64,000 bases of DNA from Phascolomyces articulosus. Its lineage: Eukaryota > Mucoromycota > Mucoromycetes > Mucorales > Lichtheimiaceae. The stretch is from assembly GCA_025677815.1 (NCBI GenBank), contig JAIXMP010000020.1:310001-374000 (forward strand). Reading direction: 5' to 3'. The notes under the pieces were generated by a model that made no database searches, was not told the origin of the DNA, and saw only the letters and a program-made list of their open reading frames with translations. A program made the translations under genes and the position numbers. This document shows, in pieces, positions 1 to 11,526 of this stretch (position 1 is the first letter of the stretch; every line of letters starts with the position of its first letter).

Positions 1-2147
1 GCTGCTGCAGTCTCTAGACCCTCTATCCATCCTCGACGAGCTACAACACCAGCTGCGATTACATCGAAAGATATATTTAATAATGAGAAACGACCATCAT
101 TTACTTTAGTATCTTTTGTACGTCGTTATTTATATACAACCAATAAAAGGAAACAACAACGACGACGACAAAAAGACCAAGAATACCAACAGGATAAAAA
201 GAATATTAATAATAAATTAATATCTTATTCTGCCAATTTAAATGATTATGAGAAATTACATGTCCTTGGTAAGTCGTTTGTTATATATACGAAACATTTT
301 TTTTTGTTGTTAGAGTATATCTCTGTTTTTTACTCCTTATGAATCACAAATAACAACAAAATTGGTTATTATTATTATTATTATTATTATTATCAAGTGG
401 TTGACATATTATTTGTTTGTTGTGTAAATATTATTTATAAAATAAATAAATAATAATATAAAAAAAACAGGTGTAGGAGGTACAGCAACTGTCTACGCAT
501 GCAAACATAAGCCAACAAAGACAACGGTAGCAGTGAAACAAATTGATCTTGAACTGCTTGACGTATCGCACGAATCAAAACGACTTGAAGGATTACGACG
601 AGAAATACAAATCATGAAGTTATGTCGACATCAACATCTTTTACCCACATTTCAAAGTTTTGTTCATTCATCTTACTTATATATTATCATGCCAATGATG
701 CCTTTTGGTAAGTATAGTAAAATCTAATATAGAGCTATATATTATTATTCACCGCGAAAAAAGGAATATAGTTAATTAAGACATGGTCCATTTCAAAATG
801 TCAATAGCCTATATACTAAAAAATGATAAATGTTCTACCATTTATATAATTATTACTAGGGTCTTGTCGAGATCTTTTAACAAACTTTTTCCCAGAAGGG
901 CTAGATGAACGTCTAATAGCATGGTAAATAATATATCTTCTACTACTACGCTCTATCATTCTTTTGTAATTCAATCATTGATAAACTCATGTTTTCTTTT
1001 AAAAAAAAATATGTAATGATTATATTTATTTAGTATCATAAAACAAGTCATCAGTGGATTACAATATCTTCACGAAAATGGACTTCTTCATCGTGATATC
1101 AAATCTGCTAACCTCTTGCTTGAATCTGGCACGGTGAGACTTGCCGATTTTGGTGTGAGTAACCATCTTTTGTCAAGTACTACCACAACGTCAGAGCAAG
1201 GGGAAACACCTAGTTTACGTCGTGCGCGGCGGAAGTCTTTTGTTGGCACACCGTGTTGGATGGCGCCAGAAATTCTACAACATCATGAATATAACCAAAA
1301 AGTAGACATTTGGGCACTTGGCATTACTACATTTGAACTTGCTTCCGGCTGGCCCCCACTTTGTGAACATGATGCTGCTAGTGTAAGGACTACTATGATT
1401 ACATTGTATTTATTATCATGTTAATAATTAACCCCCAACCCCAAAAAAAATCGATCATGAATGAAAATATTCATTTCTCACGACTATTTATTGGTATAAT
1501 AGATATTTTCTCATGTTATTCATGACCCGCCACCTATATTAGAATCCAATGACAATTCCCCAGCTTGTCATGACTTCATTGCTTGTTGTTTGAGGAAATG
1601 TCCGAATGAAAGGATTTCTGCAAATGAAGCTAGTTACCATCCATTTCTTGTACAAGCACCACCTTCTACATATTTGAAGCAGTTTTTACAACAACTCGAT
1701 TGGCCAACACCGGGTTCCTGTTATTATACCAACGACAATGATTTATCGAATAATCATCATACTACCCATTCTTTTGTTTCTACTGACTTTTTACCATTAC
1801 CACCACCTTCCTCCTCTTCATTATCTTCTTCATCATCCTCCCGCCGTGACAGAATGAGTTATGATATTAACAATGATCACAGTGACCCATCTATTAACAG
1901 TAGTATTGATTGGGATTTTTCTGATCGACCACTCTCACCCTTACTTTTATTACCATCACCACCCCCTCAACCACCATTAACACCACCTACCGTTCGTTGT
2001 TCACCTCCATCATTTTATGATAATGATTCACTCTATGATGATTCTGCACCAGTGACACCCGAAGATGAAACTGCTTCCCTTTCTAAACCACTTGTTCATG
2101 ATCGAATGCTTTTATTAGATACTCCTTCAGATTTTCGTTTATTTTAA
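1..2147 (+). CDS. OSR1/SPAK-like (STE20/GCK group) serine/threonine kinase, 5' end outside window
   Basis: Five exons are visible: <1..268, 471..707, 860..923, 1034..1382 and 1503..2147, all GT-AG and in phase, giving 520 codons; exon 1 is open to the window edge. The kinase domain begins at YEKLHVLG, followed by the glycine loop VGGTATVYACKH and the ATP lysine in VAVKQID. The catalytic loop is HRDIKSANLLL, the metal motif ADFGVS, and the activation segment SFVGTPCWMAPEI is typical of STE20 kinases. Arg-Arg before SFVGTP and IFSHVIHDPP (compare the NDPP of OSR1) place it nearest OSR1/SPAK/Fray, kinases that respond to osmotic or ion stress in animals. The tail (about 1690-2144) is Ser/Pro-rich low complexity; I see no OSR1-type CCT domain. 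The basic N-terminal extension is unusual. The family is sure; the biological role is inferred. Confidence 0.88.
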
Positions 2148-2362
2148 AAAATCAATATTCTTGTATATTTAATTATCTTCTTTGTAAATATTATATCTAT
2201 ATATATATCTCTCTCCGAACCAGTTTCATATTTTTTCAATTTTTTTTTTTTAATTTATATACAACAAATCCAAACATAGATCTTTTGCCTGTACTTTTTA
2301 TTGCAGGGTTTATTATTATTCCACTTATTATTTAACAAACCAAAAACTATATATATACAATA

Positions 2363-4407
2363 ATGAGCTCGCCTAGTGAATCAGAAATTAGGGCAGCTCG
2401 TATGGTCAATCGATCATTTTCATTACAATTTGTTAATAATATTCTTCCCAATCGTCGACGTAGATCGAGTCTAGATTATGAACAAGAAGAACTACCGCAG
2501 CCCAATTTGCAACAACCATTTGTTTCGATTCATCCAGCCAGTATTCATAGTAGTGCCATTAATGAAGAAGATTGGTCGAATGACAAAGAAGACGTGGAAG
2601 CTGATGTTCTTTTTCCACAATATGAAGGAGAAATGCAAGATAAAGCTGACATGGCAGCTTTTGATGAAATTGTAGAACGTCGTGCGTCAAATAGTACAGT
2701 AAAATTATCAAGAACGTTAAGTAAGCGGAGTCGTTCCTATGGTGATCAACATGCTATGGTAAAATAACTTTATTTGTAATTATCTCGTCTTTATGGGAGA
2801 GGGGCCATTGATATGTATATATATATATATATTTTTGTTTTCAGTATGGAACAGCGATAGACCCAGAGGCTTATCGTTATCATATTTATCAATCCGAAGT
2901 ATCTGATACCCTACCTACACAACGATTACAACAATTATTAACAGAAGAAGGTCGAAGTTTATTGGATAAAGCATTAAAAACATCCGGATGGTGGATTGAT
3001 GTATTAAGTCCTACTGATGAGGAAATGAGAACAATTAGTAAGGTAAACTCCCTTCCCCATCCCACACTCTCAATACATGGGATGTATAGGATGTGATAAC
3101 ATGTATTAAAATATTTGAATCTTTGTTTATATTTAATGATAGACATTTCATATCCATCCGTTAACAGCAGAAGATGTCATGGCACAAGAACCACGCGAAA
3201 AAATGGAATTATTTCCAAATTATACCTTTATTACTTTTCGAAGCTTTCATATTGATGTATATACCGAACAAATACGACCCTTTAATTTTTATATTTTAAT
3301 ATTTAAACAAGGCCTTTTAACAGTAAGTCGTTTTTTATATTTGACTCGATCAAAAAACGATTCTACATTAGGAATATGTAATGTAAAAGATATTTTTTGT
3401 TTTTTTTCAGTTTCATTTTAAACCATCCAATATCCCTGATAAAGTACGAGAACGTACAGATCAACTGAAATCTTATATGACAATTACACCTGATTGGATG
3501 AATTATGCATTAATTGATGCAGTGACGGATGAATTTGCACCGACCATCCTTCAAGTAGAGATGGAAGCCGTTTCCATTGATGAATTATCATTGGTTCTTA
3601 AACGATCAGAACAGTCGGATATGCTACGCCGTATTAGTCGATGTCGACGACGATCGACCCAATTATCACGATTATTGACGTCAAAAATGGATGTATTGAA
3701 AAGTCTAATGAAACGATACGAAGATTGGGCAAACGGGGATGATGATTTGTCAGATGATCCATTAACAGCGGAGGGCAAAAAGGCATTTAGTGATGTATGC
3801 CTTTATCTAGGGGATATTCAAGGTAAACCAAAAAAAAGGGTGTTCATAATAACGTAGCATCATCATTCGAGCGAGATAGAGAAAGAACACTAAGTAATGA
3901 CGAAGTATATTTTTGTCGATTTCCTAACTCACCCCCGTTCCACCCACTCTCTCTCTCCTTTCTCGTATATTTCGTTTAAAATAGATCACGTCGTAACCAT
4001 GGTACAAAATATTAGTCATTATAATCGAATTCTTGGTCGAGCGCATACAAATTATTTGGCACAAGTCAATGTTGAATTAACACAAACTTATGGTCTTACT
4101 AATATGGTCATGAATCGACTTACATTTCTTGCAACTGTTTTTATACCATTAACTGTTGCTGGTGGTTTATTTGGTATGAATGTGAGGGTAAGTGAATTTA
4201 TTTATTTTTTGTTTCGTTTTATTTTTTCTCCTTAAAGACCTTGCTCTCTGAAGGCAAAAAGCGGATGGATAAACATTTAACGTTTTTTACAATAAGGTTC
4301 CTGGTCAAGGTTATGTGGATCTTAATTTCTTTTTTTGGATTTTGACTGGACTTGCATTCTATTGTATTGCTGCTGTATTTTTTGGTCGATATATCGGCAT
4401 GTTATAA
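2363..4407 (+). CDS. CorA-family Mg2+ transporter (fungal Mnr2/Alr-like)
   Basis: Six exons, 2363..2758, 2845..3042, 3143..3322, 3411..3822, 3985..4187 and 4297..4407, join in phase to 499 aa. The N-terminal 130 residues are polar and Ser/Arg-rich. The cytosolic CorA domain follows, with WWIDVLSPTDEEM, IHPLTAEDV, then PNYTFITFRSFHI and the long helix around LKRSEQSDMLRRISRCRRRS. Two C-terminal membrane helices end the protein: the first, LATVFIPLTVAGGLF, runs straight into the diagnostic pore motif GMN, followed by VRVPGQGYVDLNFFF and the second helix. Known role of the family: homopentameric Mg2+ (or other divalent cation) channel in plasma, vacuolar or mitochondrial membrane. The lack of a mitochondrial presequence and the acidic, Ser-rich N-terminus fit the Alr/Mnr2 branch; the membrane is inferred. 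Start chosen as the first ATG of the long open exon. Confidence 0.9.
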
Positions 4408-5432
4408 TAATAATAATAAAAAACTATAGAAGAAAAGAGAATAAGTTATTATTACCTAGTATGTATAATACTCTTATTGATTGCACGTAATCTATAAATA
4501 TTGGTAGTTGAGGTTAATGTATATTAGAGGATAGAATGCAATGCAACACGCGACCCTTGTTTTTCGTCTCAGATTCCACATCATAAATTAGAAAGGACTA
4601 ATAACTCTTCGCAAATACAACTTCGCGCGAATACGCAGGGGTGATTTAGTATATGTGTTTACTTATGTATTGTATGTTTTATCTCTTTTTTTTTTTTTTG
4701 TATGGTAAAAAAGAGATAAGATCTTCCCATGAGGAAAGTCTATTTTATAATAGCAAAGAATTGAAAAAGTCCATTCTCAGAATTATAAAATATGTATACT
4801 CTTCATGTGGCGATGTTGATGCATCTACTATCATCTATTTTTCTTTTATAGGAAATATGACAACACACACTTCAATATTCATTACATGGGAAGAAAGACG
4901 TTGTCAAAACTATTTTGTCATAAAAATAGATCAAGTTTTCTTAGTTTTTTAGTAAAGGGAAATAGAAAAGGAGAAGGATCTACATGGTAAAAGGTGGTAG
5001 TTACGGTGGTGGGGTTTTTGAGTTGTATTATAATTATATGATAATAATAATGGAATAAAGTTCTATATAATAATAAAGTGGGCGCAAAATGAGCTGCAGG
5101 TATGAGTTTTTTGATATAGATAAATATAGTTATTTTGAACTAATGGAAAAAGGATCACGATAAGCCCTAAGTAAACTCAAAAATGACATGTCTAAAAAAA
5201 TATTATGTCATTTTGCATGAAAAATAAAGGGGTGCCAAAAAAAAAAAAAAAAAGCTTCCATAGTACAAGCGCCATACTTTTTATCATTTTTCAATTGAAC
5301 ACTTTATTCACTGCAAGAAAACCCGTTTTAGTTGGTGTTTTTTTCTCATATTTTTATTTTTATTTTTTTAGCCAGAAGCGAATAATTATGACTGATATCT
5401 TTTTTTCTTTTCAATAAATATCTTAAGTCCTA
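4408..5432. other. intergenic, no supported gene
   Basis: A+T-rich spacer of about 1 kb between the CorA gene and the Bfr1-like gene. Open frames here are short, low-complexity (poly-F/K runs) and lack splice partners. The last 200 bases are T-rich, as expected for a promoter/5' UTR of the downstream gene. Nothing else seen. Confidence 0.6.
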
Positions 5433-6446
5433 ATGCACAATCCTTCTTCAGATGAAGCATATGAATCTCAAGTTCGTACCATTCAAACGAATATTACAAA
5501 GTATCAAACTACACTGGTACGGCTTGTCATTTCGCTTTCTGGAATCGCCCTCCTTCCTTCTTTCTCTCTTTTTCTTTCTTCTCTAAACTAATGCTTAAAT
5601 CGCGTTTTTTTTTTGACACTTTAAAAAAAAAATTATAGAAAGAGATTCAGTCCAAGAATAATAAAAACACAACCGTGGCCAAGGTACAATATATAAGTAT
5701 TCTAGTTACATGGATATTAGAAACAAAAACTAACATTGATTTTTATTTAAACTTGGAATATCTTTATAGCCTTCGTAAGTTGAAAATATTTCAAGATTTA
5801 GATAAAAGGTTATTGATATATAAGACATTTACTAACTAGAATGCTTTTAATGATTATTATTATTAATAGTAAAAAAGAACAAGAGCTGGTACGACAATTG
5901 AATACTGAATTTGCCAATTTACGCAAAGTTCGCTTGGAACGTAGTCAACAATATAAGGAACGTCATGGTGAACTTCCTGCTGTTCGAAAAGAGCGTCAAA
6001 AACAAATTCAAGCACGACAACAAGAATTTGAAAAGGAATTGGAAGAAAAAGAAGCCAAACAAAAGCAAAAGGTCACCGATAATGGAATGGGAGCGTGTGA
6101 TGAATTGATACATCAATTGCAACTTGTTTTGGAACCTGTCGAGCAATTGGAAATTCAAGATAACAAACGTCATGATGACGATGACCCTGCTGATGCTACT
6201 ACTGCTGATAGTGTTGGCAATGGTGCTGATCAGGAACACGGGAATAGCAACAAGCAACCTGATAGGATACAGGTTGTAAATGCACCTTATGAAGAAGATG
6301 ATGAAGATACATCATTACTCATTATTCCATTAAGCATCATGGAATTGTTTTGGGATATCAGTATTCAAGTACCTGTTCGTGTTAGTGAAATTGAGCCCAC
6401 TTTGGCAAGAATTCGTGAACGTCGCGGCGAATTATCCTCTCTGTAA
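5433..6446 (+). CDS. Short coiled-coil protein, Bfr1-like C-terminal region
   Basis: Exons 5433..5516, 5639..5683, 5770..5774 and 5870..6446 give 236 aa. The third exon is only 5 bases (CCTTC). It is needed because exon 2 ends in phase 0 while the last exon, after its acceptor TTAATAG, is read from its second base; using it gives AK-PS-KKEQ, and a TACTAACTA branch site precedes the last acceptor. The protein is highly charged coiled coil (ELVRQLNTEFANLRKVRLER, then a Glu/Lys/Gln helix), an acidic linker, and a C-terminal module around LSIMELFWDISIQVPVRVSE. Spacing and pattern of the last module (hydrophobic helix, VPV, then a helix ending GELSSL) resemble the C-terminus of yeast Bfr1, a polysome/mRNP-associated protein. 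At 236 aa it is about half of Bfr1, so this assignment is tentative. Confidence 0.6.
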
Positions 6447-6935
6447 TAATATTATATAACAACAACAATAACAAAAGATAATACCAAAAAATAACATTTA
6501 CCCTTATAATAATGAATCTATTCTTTTATCCAAACAACATTTACAATCTTTTTTTCTTCTTTCCATTAACCCCTCTCTCAAAGTACGATCAATCGTTATA
6601 TACATCTTCACACCCTCTCCCTTCCTTATAAACATCACTTATCTTCTTCAATAGCAATGCTTTTCACTCCCTTCTAAAAATCATTTTTCTTCTTTTCCTC
6701 TCCTCACATACTCCTTCTTGTCGCATTTATATAATAATTGTTTCTTTCCTTCTCTAGTATTCATGTTGCAAAAGAAAAAAAAAGATATAGACGTGTGGTT
6801 AGCAATTGACATGCAGGGGAAGCTCACTCGTGTCAATAAGGAGAACAAACCACCAACAATGTCTATAATAATTGCGTCATTTTCCAAACATTCCAGTTTC
6901 AAAAGCCGTGAGGTGATCGGCCGTATCGAGAGTTG

Positions 6936-6969
<34 letters not shown>

Positions 6970-7566
6970 TGTTTCTTTGGCATTTTATAACCTTTTTTCT
7001 TCTTTCTGTATGCTTCCAAGATATAAAAAATACTCCTTTCAAAAATATATTATAAAGACCTGCTATGTTAACTGACCCTGATGTATAAAATAAAAGTGGT
7101 AAAGATCGGCACAAAGCGAGTAGTCGACTTTTTATATGGTGCTAAATAAATCTTGCTCTAGTTATTGAAAATTGATATGTTTTTGGCAATGAAAATATGT
7201 GCTTGTTTTTAGCATTATGTTGAGTTATGTACATATTAGTTGAGGAGAGAGAAGGGGGATGAAGGAAAAATATGTATTTTGTCATCCTCCTGGTTGAAGA
7301 TAGAGTGATTTCAAATTTGATGGGCGGTGCCATTCCATTACTTAGAGCCTTGTTTGATGGTTTTTGAGTGGCAGTACCAAACTGTTTATATATAATAATA
7401 TGTCTGTTTATAAAATTTAGTATCTATTGTAGAATAACTATTATAAAATAAGCAGTTTAAGCAATAGCTGTTAAAATATATATATATAGGCTTAAGATCA
7501 GGTAACTTTAGAATCGGCTATTTTTTTACGGGGAATGTAGATTTAAATCATGCTTTCTTTATTTTC
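6447..7566. other. intergenic with CT microsatellite
   Basis: Spacer of 1.1 kb between two plus-strand genes. It holds T/C-rich 3' UTR-like sequence, a CT repeat (6938-6967) and an A+T-rich promoter zone before 7567. Open frames on either strand are low complexity and I do not support any as a gene. Confidence 0.6.
6938..6967. repeat. (CT)n microsatellite
   Basis: About 15 uninterrupted CT units, read directly from the sequence, in the intergenic spacer upstream of the 7TM-RGS gene. Confidence 0.95.
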
Positions 7567-9372
7567 ATGATACCTTTAGATATCACTCCATTTTCACCTA
7601 AACTTAACTGTACAGAGGTTCCACAAGGCGAATATGATTCTTGTCAAATAAGAAATGTACGACAAACAGCAACAGTTGTCTATTTTGTACTCGCCATTGT
7701 CAATTTTATCTTTGTAGTTACAACAACTAGCTTATTTATCTATCGAGCGACAGTCGACGTTCCCTATAGTAATAAGAAACCAGATCTCTTGCAGCAAGAA
7801 ATCCAACGGCGCCCATTACGACAGCGAGGATTATTTGGAACCCTTATGAACTCTATTGGTCATCTTGTGTTTAGTACATCCATATACTTGTTCCAAACCT
7901 TTTACGTCTATATTTCATGTGATGTTTTGCTTTGGGGTTCGTTGATTGGAATATATACTTGGATTTATAGCCTCTGTTGGTGTACCTACCGTCTCCATGT
8001 TCTTTTACGTCTTAGTCACCTGAAACAAGACTTCCTGAACAAACGTAATCGAGACATATCAGATTCCAACTTTAAATGGTTTATGCGACACAAAAACTTC
8101 GATTCCTTTGATGCCAACATAGGACTTCCTATCTTTACCACATCTCTAATTATCATCATCACGGCATGTGCCATCAGTGAAGCGACCTATTTATCAACTA
8201 AGCGGTGTCATGCATCTTGGGGAAATTATTTAGTGATGGCTGGACTCTCTTTTTTCTTTATCGTGGTAATTCCTGTCATATGGTGGCGATTGCGTAATTA
8301 TAAAGATGAACATGGTATCCGAAACGAAATCCTGATCCAGTGTATCGTCAGCATCCCATGTATCGTCATGTTCATGATATGGATCATTGTATTTGAACCA
8401 ACTTACAGCGAAACCCCTTCTGTGATACGCACCGTGTTTATACCCGGAAACTGGGGAGTGATCATGACCACTATTGGGCATTTCTTTTTTATCCTCAGGC
8501 CACTTGTACGCTCCTATCAAAAAGATGAAAATATCACTATAACCGACGACTACGGCGAGCGAGATGACGAGGACCATTATAGACAACAACAGCAACAAAG
8601 ACGACGACGATTGGGCAGCACAATTGATCAATTGTTTGATAGTGGAGTCAATCCCCGTTTATTATTACAGGACCGTAGAAATGCACGAATAGACTCACCT
8701 CGATTACCAGGTACAACACCACATTACGAAATGACAAAAAATGCACTTGAACAAGCATTAGAGGATCCTGACGCAATGAAAATATTAAAAGAACTTGCTA
8801 CCAAAGATTTCAGTGTGGAAAACATCCTATTTTATGGAGAATATCTTAAACTTCGGAGGAAAATTATAGATAATCAACAGCATCATGCTTCAAGTAGCAG
8901 AAGTATTAGGAGCACCAACGGCAGTGGTGGTGACAATAGTGGCGGTAGCAGCAACAGCAACAACACTATAGTACATCATTGTCGACTTTCTCGACAACGC
9001 AATATACCCGATTCACCCAACTTGAACATCTCATCTATGGCTACTTCATCCTCCTTGACATCAATATCTATGGATAGCGATGAAGAACAAATCACGATTG
9101 AACAACAACACATGGATCAAACTATTCCATATTGCTGTATTCAACTTTATCAAACGTTTATCCCCGACAGTGCACCGCTTCAGATCAATATTTCGTCCAA
9201 TGCCCGTAAACACATTGAATCAAACATGATTATCCGTGCATGCTCAACATCCAATCGTGAAAGCATAAGCATCAACGAATGTGATTTTACTTTAGAAATG
9301 TTTGAAAAAGCTCGTTCTGAAGTATTTTGGAATATATTTACAAGTGTCTTTCCAAAATTTGTCAGCATGTAG
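7567..9372 (+). CDS. Seven-transmembrane protein with C-terminal RGS domain (fungal GprK / AtRGS1-like)
   Basis: Intronless, 601 aa. Seven hydrophobic helices lie at about residues 35-60, 91-115, 118-147, 186-209, 219-241, 255-277 and 293-315, with a short extracellular N-terminus holding two Cys. The cytosolic tail has a Gln/Arg-rich linker, then the first half of an RGS fold at about 392-433 (ALEQALEDPDAMKILKELA, FSVENILFYGEYLKLRR). After a Ser/Asn/Gly-rich insertion (about 436-515) comes the second half (IQLYQTFIPDSAPLQINI, ARKHIES, FEKARSEVFWNIFTSVFPKF). Known for the family: a membrane-anchored RGS speeds GTP hydrolysis by a G-alpha subunit and may sense an extracellular ligand. Ligand and partner are unknown. 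The single exon is unusual among these intron-rich neighbours. Confidence 0.87.
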   Translation: MIPLDITPFSPKLNCTEVPQGEYDSCQIRNVRQTATVVYFVLAIVNFIFVVTTTSLFIYRATVDVPYSNKKPDLLQQEIQRRPLRQRGLFGTLMNSIGHLVFSTSIYLFQTFYVYISCDVLLWGSLIGIYTWIYSLCWCTYRLHVLLRLSHLKQDFLNKRNRDISDSNFKWFMRHKNFDSFDANIGLPIFTTSLIIIITACAISEATYLSTKRCHASWGNYLVMAGLSFFFIVVIPVIWWRLRNYKDEHGIRNEILIQCIVSIPCIVMFMIWIIVFEPTYSETPSVIRTVFIPGNWGVIMTTIGHFFFILRPLVRSYQKDENITITDDYGERDDEDHYRQQQQQRRRRLGSTIDQLFDSGVNPRLLLQDRRNARIDSPRLPGTTPHYEMTKNALEQALEDPDAMKILKELATKDFSVENILFYGEYLKLRRKIIDNQQHHASSSRSIRSTNGSGGDNSGGSSNSNNTIVHHCRLSRQRNIPDSPNLNISSMATSSSLTSISMDSDEEQITIEQQHMDQTIPYCCIQLYQTFIPDSAPLQINISSNARKHIESNMIIRACSTSNRESISINECDFTLEMFEKARSEVFWNIFTSVFPKFVSM

Positions 9373-9566
9373 ATAATATATAAAAATTTGAAAAAAAAAA
9401 ATAACGGTTGGGTTTCGGATGATTTGTATATAATTATATCTATTGTTTTTATACATAAAAAAATAAAGATGGGAATTTATTTTTCTTTTTTCTTTCTCTC
9501 TTTTTTGAATAAACACAGTCGAATAAAACGAAATCAAACAACGGAAAAATAACAAAGAGGGATACC

Positions 9567-11215
9567 ATGTCATCTTTGGTGGCACGACATCGAGATTCAA
9601 ATGTTGTAGTTCCCCCAGAAATTACTCAAGAAATAAAAGAGTTGACTCAAATGGTGACTCTATCAACAACGCTATCTCATGGTAAAAGTCATTTTTAAAA
9701 TGTAACCTATTCTGTTTTTCAATAAATTATTTTAATTATGCTTAGCATGACAAATGTTTGTGCTTATCTTCATTCTACAGAAAATTTTGACAGCACCTGT
9801 TCTTCGTTCCGTCTCTTGAATATTCATCAGGATACAAGTGCGGATAATAATAATAAAGTGGTAGAATTTCCCTTTTTTTCTGGTTTACCTTTGGAAATCC
9901 ATTTACGTATCTTACAATGTTTGCCACTCTCAGATCTTGTCCGGTGTATGCGTATTAACTCTATTTGGCGTATAATGATCGTCAAGAATTCAGATTTGTG
10001 GCGTAATATCGAATTGACAGAACCAAAGATACTCCCCAACGCGTTGCAGCATTATTTCCAACTTGCGAACCGTCGATTACATCGGGTTTGCTTAAAAGAA
10101 TATACATGTGCATGGACATTACAATGCCTTACCAAAGAATGTGATACGTTACATACCCTTGGTAAGTTCTTTTTCATTATAAGAATCAGTACCATTATGC
10201 AAATGAATACATTTGGATATATAAGTAACTTATTGAATGATGATGATGGGGGAAGATAGATTTATCCGGATCTCAATTTGTATTGAGTCAAACATTTGCA
10301 AAATATTTTTGTCATTTACGTCTCCACAGTCTCATTTTGACACGTAGTCGCGTCGATATTGCCACTGCAATGGCTATTGCTTGTCTGTGTCCAACACTGA
10401 AATACCTCAATCTAGCACATTGTTTCTTTTCAGGTGAATTACAAAATTCAGACCGATTAGAGCCTGATTTCCAACAAGGTCATTTATTATGTGTCGAACA
10501 TATGGATATGGGAACATGTCGATTGGACACAATCGATATTTCAGGTGTTCATCGGATGAGTATCCATAGTTTTATTTGGATCTTGTGTCGATGTCCAACT
10601 TTACAAAACCTTCGAGCCTATGGTTTTGCCGTGACCTTATCTGCTTTCTTACGTGCTTGTTTTATCTATTGTCCAGAACTTTTGGTGGTAAAATATAGCC
10701 CAGCAAGGGAAACAGCTGTGATTACCCATCCGACCATTAATCCACGAAGTATATTGATCCGTGGACGTGACTTATACAGTATGAATACGAGCAAATTGAC
10801 CTCACTTGTGTTGCACGGGACAGTGATTAACAAACCATTGATGGAGTTTGTCATTGATCAGTGTTATCAGACAATCGAATTGTTACAATTGTCAAAGAAT
10901 TGGATGCTGCAGAATGATACCCTTTATTATCTTGCCAAACGAAAACCTCCGCGACTTTCTTCATTAATACTTTCATCGTGTGCTAATTTCCAAGCGGATG
11001 CATTGATTGCTTTGGTACGTGCTTGTCCTAGGATCCAATCACTGAGGTTAAGCCGAGCGGCAGCAGCAGTAACAGATGTATCATTGTATGCTATATTAGG
11101 TGCTCTTCCTCATTTAAAATACCTTAATATTGCACATTGCCCACGTCTGTCAATGGAATCATTAGAGTATCTTCAAGGTTTTGCTAGAGTTAAACGGATA
11201 CATATTGTAATATAG
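9567..11215 (+). CDS. F-box / leucine-rich-repeat protein
   Basis: Exons 9567..9681, 9781..10161 and 10260..11215 join in phase to 483 aa. Near residue 75 is an F-box: LPLEIHLRILQCLPLSDLVR followed by CMRINSIWRIMIVKNSDLW. The C-terminal 320 residues are irregular Cys-containing leucine-rich repeats (LKYLNLAHC, LSSLILSSCANFQADALIAL, LKYLNIAHCPRLSMESLEYL), like Amn1/Grr1-type substrate adaptors. Known role: the F-box binds Skp1 in an SCF ubiquitin ligase while the LRRs select the substrate. The substrate cannot be read from the sequence. The ATG sits about 190 bases after the stop of the RGS gene, so the promoter is very short. Confidence 0.85.
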
Positions 11216-11393
11216 TAGTAGTAAAATTTTTCGGTTTCCTCAATTCTTCCAGGATATTTATATACTATCAATTTTTACATTGTAATAAAACATGATTGCC
11301 ATTTGAATATGTATATAACAAATATATAGAGAGAGCATACAGTGCACACTTGGATAGACTTAGGCTAAATGGTATATATCCAAGCTTGAAAAC

Positions 11394-11522
11394 ACGAATT
11401 TTAATAACCATTTTGTTTTGATTGGCTGACTTATGTTGAAGAAAAAAAAACTGTGTTCCTTTTTTTTCGTGAAAAAAAAATTCGTGACACGCTGTTTCCC
11501 TTTGCTTCTTTTCACCACGAAA
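11394..11522 (+). promoter_or_regulatory. Cluster of four CACGAA (SCB-like) boxes upstream of MCM5
   Basis: Within 130 bases before the MCM5 ATG there are CACGAAT (11394-11400, plus), CACGAAAA (11464-11471, minus), CACGAATT (11479-11486, minus) and CACGAAA (11516-11522, plus). CACGAAA is the yeast Swi4-Swi6 cell-cycle box; related fungal factors drive MCM genes at G1/S. The motifs are seen; their function here is inferred. Confidence 0.5.
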
Positions 11523-11526
11523 CACT

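Noticed and set aside
4653..4952. 99-codon plus frame after the CorA gene
   Set aside because: Starts with a poly-Phe/Tyr run from T-rich DNA, no homology recognised, no splice partners.
8230..8631. 133-codon minus-strand frame inside the 7TM-RGS gene
   Set aside because: Antisense shadow of a clear coding exon.
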